Assembly (NCBI RefSeq): GCF_954871325.1
Contig: NC_088777.1
Location: 38,603,366 to 38,667,365 of the forward strand
Direction: 5' to 3'
Length of the DNA: 64,000 nucleotides
From: Gordionus sp. m RMFG-2023
Lineage: Eukaryota > Nematomorpha > Gordioida > Chordodea > Parachordodidae
The notes below the pieces were generated by a model. The model was given only the letters and a program-made list of their open reading frames with translations, made no database searches and was not told the DNA's origin. Positions 50,701 to 62,700 of the stretch are shown one piece after another (positions within the stretch are counted from its first letter, which is position 1; each line of letters begins with the position of its first letter). Made by a program: the position numbers and the translations under genes.

Positions 50701-53700
50701 TTACTAAATAATATTTTATAAACTAGATTCTCTATATCATAAAAATGTGATTTTTCTTTTTATGTGAGAAACCTACGAATAAGATCAATACTTAATATAA
50801 TACAAAAACTTTCAATAATATATTCAGGTATAAACAGGGTCATCAACCCAAATTATTGCATAATTTAAAATAGAAATGATATATTTATATTATATTTTAA
50901 TGATAAAAATATACTTCTTCCTTCCAACAGGTTAATTCGTCTTCGAGTAAATTCATAATCTCATTTACTTTTTCAGTAAAATACTTTTGTTTAGACAATG
51001 ATTGCTTTATTTTATTTACATCATCATTCAGAGCTATGTGTCTTAATGTTAACTCATTATTCGTATCTTCTATAGATTTTAATTCGTTTTCCATTGTGAG
51101 AATATTTTCCTCATAGTTCACTATATTTCTAAAATTGCAAATATATTAACATTTATGAATTATTTTACTTTATAACAGTAAATAAATTTGTATTTTACAA
51201 TTATGTCCTTATTGCTTTTAAAATCTTTGATGCAAAATATTTTATTAATAAATCGATTCTAAAATTCAAATTTGGGTATTTCATTTAGCAGAAAAAAACT
51301 AATAATGTATTATCTAACAAAAAGAATAGACAATATATTATTTATTTATTATCTTCTTTTTTTTTATCTTACTTCTCAAGTTTTGAAAGTTTTTTTTCGA
51401 TAGGTATGACATTTTGTAAAACTTTGATAAATTTAAGGTTGGCCTTGACCCAAAATGCTAAAGGTGCCGCAACGACAGAAGCGCGTAAAGCATTCTTTGA
51501 ACAAATATATTGATTACATTTCCTAGGAAATGTAGATTATTTAATATTACTTTTTCCTCGAATGAAGTTTTTCGATCCATCAGATGTTTTTCTAAAATTT
51601 CGATGCTCTCTATTTTAACATTTCTGGCATTGAATTTTACAAAATCTTCTTTAAATTTCTTTTTAGAAATCCAACTATATATTTTTTAATTAATTACCAT
51701 GTAGCATAAACTTAAAAAATAAATAATTATTTTTAACCTCTTAATATTATTCCAGGAAGTATCATAAGATCCCATGAGTTTTAATACACCCTCTAAAATA
51801 TCTCGTATAATGATAGGAGGGGCTCTTAATGATTTGATTTCATATAAATCTTCCTCTCTAATTTTTAAAATATCAGACTGAGCAGCCTCTATAAGAGGTG
51901 CTATTCCCTTGATACGATTTTCGTATAAATATTTTTGTTGATTGAGGTCTTCTTTTTCTTTCGTAATTTTATTCTTTAGTTCCAATAAATTTATTTTGCT
52001 AGAATCTCCTTTCTATTTTTATTTTTTAATTGTAAAAAAAAGAGTGTAAAAAATACATATATGTATGTACTTCCATATTTTCTTTAATATTCACAATCAT
52101 TTCATCTAATTGACTTTGTTTAATCTTAAGACTAGACATATCATTTGAAGATAATCTATTTATCTCTTCCAATCTGACACGAAGGTTATTTAAAAGAGAT
52201 ATCCCTGACTAAAAAAAAATACAATTTTTGAATATTTTTCTAAGGCAAAACAATACTTCTAAAAAATTAATTCTCATTGCTATTCGGGAAAAATAATTTT
52301 CATATAATTTGAAAAATATCTGTGTAAAGATATAAAAATTTTGAGGATTCATTATTTTAATCCATGATTTTCCACATAAAATGTTTTCTAAATATTCCCA
52401 TAAATAATTTTTAACAATATCTTGATCAGTTATTTGAATCTGCCTTTTGTCCATAAGCATTTTAAAAACCTAAAAAATGTTGATAATAAAATATTGATTT
52501 AAAAAATAGGTCACCTTTTGATAATCTGCAATGTCCCATCTCTCTAAATATATCTTTGTTGACTGACAGAAATTGTTTAAATCATTTTTAATAGTATTTT
52601 GATATTCATGTGATAACCAAGTACAATCGAATACGATGTGTATGTTACTCATTGTTGATTCTAATTCAATATAGGATTGCTTAGATGTAAAGCTGTGTGC
52701 ACTCAATTGATCAATGGATAAAAAATTCCTGCAAATTTGGTATCTTGGAATTAACAATATTTTAGCTATTGTAGATATTTGGTATATATTTAGAAGCAAT
52801 AAATGATGTGTATCGGAATCTTTTGTAGTCTAAAATTAGATTACCATATTATATGCTAATATTTTTTATTTTATTACTTGTTCCAAATATTTTAAGAAAT
52901 CATCACATGTGTTAAATTTTGCGTATTCATTATTTAGTAAAATTCCGCATGCTTCTAGTATATCTGATGCATTAATTCCCGTATCCCCCATAATCATTAT
53001 AAAAGTAGAGGACAAGCTAATAATCTCTGAACAAGTTTTGATATTTTGTATGGATTTAGGATATTTTAATATAGGGTTAAGCATGTGATCTATAAAGTAA
53101 TGTTTAATGAATATAAAGATTTTTGTGCGTCTTCAGATTAGATAAAATAAACATCAAAGTAAATAACAAGTAATAAAAGAGGTGGATGTTCATCATGCTT
53201 AGAAATTATTCTAAATCGAGTAATTTTATCATAAGAAGTTATTTTACTGATAATTTTTTTTTTTTAAAAAATAAGGATTATTTTACTGTTGAAGTTGTGA
53301 TAAATAATGATTATTATGTTTTTTTTAATGTTCTTTTTAGATATTGATAATAATATATACTAGTAGAGGAAACTTGTCATATGGAGAATCACAAAGATTG
53401 GGAAATAGGAGTTCATAAAGAGTATTATATATTTTTTTATAATAGATGAATATTAGAACTAATTGTTATAATGATTTTGGGGAAAACTATATTTTAATAA
53501 TAAAAAAATATAAAAAAAATCATTAACCTTATATTTGAGTTTTAGTGAAATAAGGCCAGTGCTAGGCAGGAAGGTCAGAACTTTTTTAAAATATTTTTCC
53601 TGAAACTAATTTGATATTAGATATGGAAAGCTATTAAGTATCTGCTTGATTCCATAGAAGGGAGAGGGGTGTCAATAGAAACTCAAATAAAAAATTTCAA

Positions 53701-56700
53701 AAAAAGAAAATTTATAAAAACAATAACAAAAAAAAGGGATTACAAATAATAAAAAAGCAACAAAACAAATAATAAAAAAAGCAACAAAACAAATAATAAA
53801 AAAAGCAACAAAAAATGTCAAGAAAGAAAGAACTCAGTATAAAAAGGAAATCCAAATTAGAAAATAAAGAAAAAATAAAATTAGCAAAAAGGAAATCACA
53901 TTCTCAATCAAAGTCATCCTTATCCCTTCCTCTCATACTTTTATTCTAAAGATCCCGTAAGTGGCGGTTTTGAAACAATTTATTCAAATTCTCTTAAATT
54001 TAAAATCATCATAACTCCAAAAGGATTAAAATAAGAATCAGAGACTGATAATTATTTATTAAATGATTTTTTTAGTTTCATATTATTGAATTAAAATGTT
54101 TTAAAATATTTCATCTTTATTTGATATCAGCTGCTATATATAATTGTTTTCGAGTGAAGGGAAAAGTACCAGTTTATTCTTGCAGTATTTTCTTCTATTA
54201 TCTTAGTTTAAAATAAGACATTCATCTTTACCTCAAAATTAAAATTAAGTGTGCAAGGCTGATAAAAATAATATATTAAAACTTTTTAATTCATTATTTA
54301 AGCGTGACTCAAATTCTTTAAAAGGCATAGCTTCCCATCGATTTTTAATACCCTCCGTTTTTATAGCTTGATGTATAAATATTAATTCTGGATCTGCGTA
54401 AAAAGTAATATATAGATTTAGTAATATACAATATACCAATTTCAAAATTTTGATTAATAATACTACTTTTACAATTTTTATTGATTATTGTTATCATATT
54501 GCTATATGACATTTCCCAATATGAGGTGGTTGAGATATAAAATAACTTAACCAATAAAGTGATATAAAAATTTGATGAAATCTCATAATTTGATTTAGAG
54601 ATCATAGAGAGTAAACGATTGTACACTTTCATGATAAGGTGAACAAATACATCATATTTTCCATAAAGATCTTTTTTAATTTCCAAATTTTGTATTGTAT
54701 CCCAAAACTATCATTAAATTTATAATATAAATAACACTTAAAATTTACTTTAATTAGTAAGAGATTCCAAATTTCTTTGATAGCATCTTGCTGAGGAAAA
54801 GTACTAAAGTTCGTAATAACAGAAGATATGTTGTCATGACATTTTTTAAGAATAATGTTATATTCATCAGCAGTTAGCTTTCTTAAATTTAAAGAAATAA
54901 GAAATTAAAGGAAGGAAATTAAAGGAAAGGAAGGGGATGGTGATATGAATAGTGATAGAGATAGGAAGAATAGGACATGATAGTGTTGAAAAAATGGATG
55001 AATACGTACGGTATATATAGAAAAATTGATCTAGCCATTAATGATGCATTTAACGGAAAACATTTGGTATTCGATAATAATTCTTTTTCGCAAATTGTTA
55101 CGACAATATTTATTTTATCACATACCACCCATTTGTTATTGCCATTATAGAATCCAGAGAGTTCATATAACTTAAAATTTTATTTCAAATATATATATTT
55201 TTTTTGTATATTATTACCTGTAATAAAAATGACCTGGTATATTCCACATCTGTGAAATCAAATAAATCAGTAAAGATCAAGGTTAGATATGAATATTTAG
55301 GTATTAGACGATATTCATTATCATTTTCAATTTTCTCACAACATTCGCATAATTTCAATTCAAATTCCATTAGATTTTCTGCTTTAAAATTTCGAATATA
55401 TAATGTTTCCGTATTTAAATATATGTTATGATTTATAAATAGATCAATTGTGTGTTGATTATAACCGTATAGAATAAATAAATAACGTGAAGTATAATAA
55501 TTTTGATGATATTTCTTGCAAATAAATGATGATATTTCTCTAAATTGGGATAATTTTTCTGATATTTTGATATCACAATATTTTAACTATATATACACAC
55601 AAAATATACTTTATATAAAACAATATAATTCACCTTTAGTTTTGATGAACCTAGTGCAAATAATTCATTTTTTTCCATTATAAATTGGTCATATTTAGAG
55701 ACGACGTTTAAAATATTCATCTTATTCCAGGCAATAATAATATTTTCAAGTGAATCGCCAATGTTGTATGTTTGGAGAATACTATCATTAAATGAGACTT
55801 CCAATATATTTTTAAAACAAAGTTTAGTAAGAGGGATCTTAATATCGATGCCTTTCATTAAATTATTAAAATAAATGAATAATTTTTTGCAATCATTTCT
55901 TGCTAAATTTTTTATTTCGATCGTTTTATAATATTGATCCCTATTGTAATATAAAATAATGATTATAATAGCAAATTTTTTAGAAACTTATCCATATCTT
56001 CCAATACAATCACTCCTAAACGTGATAGCGTGGCTGGTGAACTATTACTTACTTCATCAGTTACAAAAATTAGTTTAATAATACTTTCATTAATTGTAAT
56101 TTTTTGATTCTGTTGAAAGTTTATAATTTCTCCCGATGCTAGAACTAAAATGTGGTTTTCATCTAATATAGAATTTAAAGACTCAACCCATAGTGGATTT
56201 AAATGACCCTTAAAAATAATCCATTTTTCTATTTCTTTGGAATCTTATGTTTTTATATTAGAAAGAATAAAATATTTACAAACATTATTCATACCGTTAT
56301 TCAATAAATTTCTAACGTAGAATGTAAATAACCCATCAGTCCATTTATTATTTTCAAAATCCATATTCCCAAAAATTTGTTTTAGATTTAAGCAATTCGG
56401 ATATATTATTGGGAAATCTTGTTCCTCTTTTTCCAAATCTTTACGATTCTCATTATTATTAATACTTTTTAAAGCCTTCTGTAGATAATTAACTATTAAA
56501 GTTTTGCCGGATTTGGGTGGGCCGATTATTAATATACCAGATCTATTACTTAATTGCTGATATGTTTCTATGCATTTTGTGATCATGTAGTCCAGATTAT
56601 TTTTAAAAATAATATTAAAATATTGGTCTTTTTTCAAAAATGATATAATTTCTTCTTCTTTCGTAAAAATGTCCAGAAATCGAGTAGCTTTTAGGCTATC

Positions 56701-59700
56701 TATATCAATATTGTAATAGCATTGTATGATGTAATTAATTAATGATTGATCGCACATGTTCATTTTAGGATAAAATATATTCTGCAAACTCTTAAGTAAA
56801 AACAAATCATATTCATAAATCACATCCACATTAGATAGATGAAATTCTACAGCATTGGCTTTCTTCAAAGTATTTTGAAATAATTGAATGATGTACAAGA
56901 TCGATCTTAAGCTCCAATCATAGTATATTTCACCTGAGAGAATTTTTTCAAAACTTAAAATTAAATTGTAAAATTTCAAGGCCCCTTCATCGTGATATAA
57001 ACCATGATAAGATAATGCTAGTAGCGATTGAAGAATCTCCATAACATTCGGGTATTGCATCGATATTGGAACAAATATATCTTTAACATAATCTGGTAAT
57101 ATAGCTCTATCTAGATATCTCTTATTTTGAGGGTTCATTGTTAGGAAATAACCGAAATGATTATTCTTAAAATAAATCAAAATTATGAATTAAATAATAT
57201 TATATTATCTTACTACCGTTTCATTGCAAATTGCAAGTGAATTTTTAAATTGCAAAAATATTTCTGATATATTGAGAAGATTATCAGAATCAAGGCGGTT
57301 GAATTCATCAAAACATCCCCAAAATTTACAATAATTTATTCCATATAATAATCTTTCAATCACTTTTCGGTTTATATCCTATTTAAAAAAAAGTAAGACA
57401 AATTTTAATAATAATTCTATAATACTTTATATCTAATGGTGTTAACAATTACTTTTGAAAGGCAACTAGTTACTCCTAGGGACATTCTTAAAAAAGCGAG
57501 CTACATTATTTTAAGATTAACTAGTTACAATTACTATTTTGCAAAAATGTAATTAGTTACTTTAAGTACACTATCTATTTCTATATTATTACTTATTTCA
57601 GGAGGAGGTAAAATTGTGAATTCAGTAAGAATTATATATTAATGTTCTGGTTAGGTTAAGATTTTAAATTCATATAGGATGATATTGTTCACTTTCAGTA
57701 ATAAAATTATTTAGCAAAAATTCTATCCACGTGTCCCGAACTTCGGAACTTCCGTTATAATCTACCAAGACTTCGTCATACCTGAACCGTTAACCGAACA
57801 TTTATAAATTTTGACTCGGTTCATAAAGATTTTGTAATTATATTTATTATTCATAAATTATGGCATATGAATATTTTAAAAAATTTGTGAAATTTATGTG
57901 TGATTGCGTTACTTAATTTAGTGTTTCTATTTTATATTTTATCTAATTTTAAAATTAATATTAGTAGTATAAATTGCAAGTTCCTACGCAATAAATGTAT
58001 AAAAACAATAATAAAAAATCTACTGTATATATATCAGAGACCTGCGGCCCGGCCCTAAGCCCAGCCTAGATATATGGGCGCGTCCGTATTTTAATTTTTT
58101 AATTGTACCCGAGCCGGGCCGTATATTTTAAAACCGACTCTTTTAAATCGCCATTATTAGCTATAAAAATTAAAAATAAATGTCAAATATTTTTTTAAAA
58201 AAAAAAATAAACCCAGGCCGGGTTGGGCCGAAAATTTTTTAAAAAATATTCGGGCTGGGCTGTGCAAGTAGTATACCTCTGCAGATCTCTGATATATATA
58301 TATTATAATAAAATAAAGATATTTAACTCATTTTCTTGGTTAATAAATAATATTATTTATTTTTATAAAGTTCTTTATACAAATATTATACATATCGAAA
58401 TCATAAGTCGTGTGATCTTAAAAAAAAATTTTGTGACAAAAATAATGAATCACATGAAACCACGGGTTTTAAATTTGGCCAAATATATTATTATAAATTT
58501 CATACTAAAATTGTTATTTTTAAAATAATTAATTACAATTATAATTTCGTTATATCGACAATTTATATCAAGGTATGTTATAATAATAGTAAAAAAATAT
58601 AATATTAGTAAATCACAATTATATAAAGTCATTAATTCTTGCTATTTTTTTATTGATTGATATTCAAGTTCCCTTTTAGCGCTAACATTATAATAGGCAA
58701 CAAAATGGCCAAAGTCTATACTATGCATAGGATGTTCAATTACGGGGTTTCGGATACTGAAAAAATAAAGCTGAGATAATTATATTTTACTATATTTATG
58801 GCTAATCGTTGGCGTAGGTAGAATCCCTTGTTGGGATCCTCGGTCCTAGCAGAGATCTGTTTTCCCAGCTCTTTAAAGAAGACTAGGGCATGAGAGCCGA
58901 ACGACGTTAGAGTAGTGGCGATTAATGGTAGGAAAGTATAATTGGCGGAAGAGATGGCGAATATTTACTAGTTTATTCGCCTCGGCATCTAGTATGGCAT
59001 CTCTATTTATATTGGAAGGGGCAAGAGGATCGATGCATGAGAAATCCCAATCTCAAGTTAGAAATCCCCCCCCCTCTTCCAAGGGATCATAGTCGAACCA
59101 TCGGGCCGCTTACCATCGGAGTTGTAAAGGCCAGTAGGTTCGAGGGTTGATGGGATGCCGGCGGATTTTAAGGCCCTGGCAATAGTATTATTGCATTTTG
59201 AATGCCTAATGAATCTGCCTCTACAGCGCTTGCAGTGTAGAGAGTGACGGCTTTTGGAGTTGACCGACGTTTGACAGAGGATACAGTGATAAGCTATTAC
59301 CATATCGCAATTCAGTATAAGACCGATGGCGTGAAGTAGCTATCATTGCTTAGGAGCTGGTCAAAGTTTCGGGATGGGAAAGCCTCAAATTCGTATCCAC
59401 TACCTTCGGAAATGGAGAAGAATAGAGAATGGTCCTCTGGTTGGCTCCTCGATTTAAGGAATGCAACGGAGTTGCCAACTAGAGGTTTATCCCAATCCTT
59501 CTGTAATGCCGACGATGGAGGATCGACTAATGAGAGGGACTTCCATAGATCAATTGCCCGTAGGAGTAAGGGGTCAGGATGTTTTGTTAGTGTTTGATTG
59601 ACGGACTCGCAGGACAGGCGAGAGGATATGAACGCACTAACAGAAAGTAAAGATGACCTTATACCAATGCCGCCGTATTTGGTTGAGGTAGCCTGCAACC

Positions 59701-62700
59701 ATGATAATTCCTCAAATTTAAGATTGAGTATATCTTCTGTTTTAATCTCCAGTTCGTGTGAAGCGAGGTTGACGTCATATTGAAAGATCCGTGACGCTCG
59801 GAGTGTATATAAAATTCTTGGAATTAAAAGGTAATTCTTTAATAAGAAGAAAGCTTGGTGAGCTGGGAGGCGAGATAGTGTATCGCGCATAAGGGATATC
59901 TCTCGTAGAATATCGGCAAAGAACTTGATAAAGGACTCGTCTTTACCTACTGGAGATCCGAGATGTGTTAAAGCGTTCAATGGTGTATGATTGAACATAG
60001 TATCGTGGTTAAAATCAATGATCCTAAGAGGACAATATTCACTTTTATCTTGATTAACTCGAAGTCCCAAACTTTTCTCGCTGGATTATGTTGTAAAAAA
60101 ATATAGAACTTTGAATTACATTATAACTATATTATTTTTTAATATGTAAGAATTAATGAGATCTTTCTTTGTTTTAATCCAATCCATCTCCCATTTTCAA
60201 CATCTATAAGAATATTTTAGATTATACAAGGTTAATTAATAAATAAAATAGAGGACACATAATATACTTTATTTTTTTGGTATAGTAAATTTGTATATAC
60301 AATTTATTACAACATACTTTCATTATAAGCAAAATTTCAATATATATTATAATTTTAGAGCGTTTATTTAATAATTAATAATGGTATTTGGAATAGAATT
60401 TTATACGTAACTTAAGAAAGTAACTCCATTCATTTTCGTTGAAAGTATTTTGGATTTCTATGTTAAACTATAATTTAATTTAATAATTATAAATTTTTTG
60501 AAATATGCATAAACCGTTTAGGGAATTATAAATTTTTGTGTTCTAAAAATATGAATTACTTTATGACAATTGATAACGATAACTCTTTTGCCTAAATATC
60601 TACCTAATTCTTTAACAGTTTCTGTTTTACCTGTTCCAGCTATTCCATATAAATCGGCACCACAATTATTTGCTAATGCTATAGGGAATTATAGGTTAAA
60701 CATTAGAAACGATATAGGTACCATTTGTAGAGATAAGAAAACATTTTTCGGTCAAATTTGTATAAACTAACGGAAGTGTAAATGGTAGAAATTCAAAATT
60801 GTAATGGAATATATTGTTCCATATATGGATTTCTATATTGAGGTCTTCGTCCTCATCAATAAGGTTTTTACTGTAATATCTATCAAATAAGTTTAATACT
60901 GTAATTTGAATTATATTAAAAACTCCTACAGATTAACTTATGCATAATTTTAAATATATATTTTATCTAAAAACAGTAAAATTATTAATGTCGGAAAGTT
61001 AATCAAACACTATACTAATTCGTAATCAATATATATTATACAACCTTAGCTTATTTTAATTCATATTTTACTTTAATTTTAAGAATTATTAATAATTAAA
61101 TTTGTTGAAGAGAATAATGGAATACATTCCACTAATTTATTTTAAATTTCATATCAAAAAAGGATCTATTATTTTTAATCCTTTATTATGAATATGGGGT
61201 GAGATTTTAAAATTTAGGTTATTTCATCACCATTTGGGATAAACATTCAAAATGATTTTTTAACTTATAATAGAATAATAATTATTTTGTTATTTATCCA
61301 AGTTTAAACCTACATGAGATTTCATCAATTATTTTCAAAATTAGAAACGTTCTATATGAAGAACTGATCTAACTTATAAATCAATAATATATTACATATT
61401 TAATTTTTTAGGTTAGTTGCAAACAATTAATCAAACCTTATTTAAATAAATGATTATAGAATATATTAGTTACCATACCTGATAAATTTCTTCCATCCAA
61501 ACGATTCAGTATTATAGACTTGGCTATTAATCAAGGACTTGACTATATTGATAAAATATATCTGTTCCATAAGGATTCCCTTTAATAAGTGAAAAACTTT
61601 AGTAAAATGTCACGGGATTATATTTTATATCCTTCTTATCACTAATCAAATATGGATGGACAAGAGGCTTACGGAGCATATTTTGAGAGATATTTTAAAA
61701 TAAAACAACTTGTATAATTTCAATATTTTTTGTATTCAACTTTCAAATGTAACGAATATGCATGCAATGGACTTTAATTTATTTCTTACAAAAAGGACTG
61801 ATTTATTTATAGGGAGAATGCTACTCACGGAAGTTTAAATCTCTAACCTTTTATAAACCTTGTTTATTTTAACAATTTAAGATATGATGAACGGACAAAA
61901 ATGTCCTAGATACCTGGAGAAAATCCCGGACAAAAGACACTAGAAAGAAACACACATGGACAAAAAGACACCGAACAAAAATATACCTCAAATTTCAAAA
62001 ATTTAAACGCTTAAAAGGAGACATTTAAATACATTTTTAAAATTAGGATTTTTTTTGTCCGGTAACTTTTTGTGTTGGATAATTTTGTCTGGGCCATTAT
62101 GCAGGATATTCCTTATGTCATTTTTAAAATATAATTTTATTAAGCGATAATAATTTTTTAAATGTTTTTAAGCTAATATTTATGTAAGTTTTAAATAACT
62201 TAGTTAAAAAATATCTATCCCTCAATTAATATGATCAGAGTCTGGGACGGCGAAAAGTATAACTCTCCTCAATATATTCGAAATTGCTGAAAGGATAATT
62301 CAATTATTTTCTATGACCCATCAATTTAATATTTGAGTTTGTGATCGCTCAGTAATTATAAAACATAATCAATTGGCAAGATATTAAGAAAAATCAAATA
62401 TATTAGCTACTTTATCACAGAAAATAACATTTTTTTTAAAAAAGGAAATATTCAGATATAGGGGAGAAAAATTTATCATATCTGAAGGAGCTCAATCAAA
62501 ATTAAAGCGGCTTGTAATTCATAAATCGTTCAAATATATAATGGCCATTACATGTAAGATGGTTTAATCAAATAGGACTTATACATCTATTAGCTATCTT
62601 TATATTATTAAAATATTATGTATAATGTCGCATCAGCCTTTCCTTTCTCAAATGCTTTGCACACCATTATCCTTAAATAATTTATTCTATATGTCATTCT

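Noticed and set aside
55218-55586. Possibility that the AAA3 P-loop is hidden by a wrong exon call
   Set aside because: The exon is one open frame of 123 codons aligning with the family on both sides of the P-loop position with no gap large enough for a missing exon; transcript data would still be decisive.
58027-58299. Treating the ATATATAT duplication alone as proof of transposition
   Set aside because: It is simple sequence; the call rests mainly on the inverted CAGAGA(C/T)CTGC termini.
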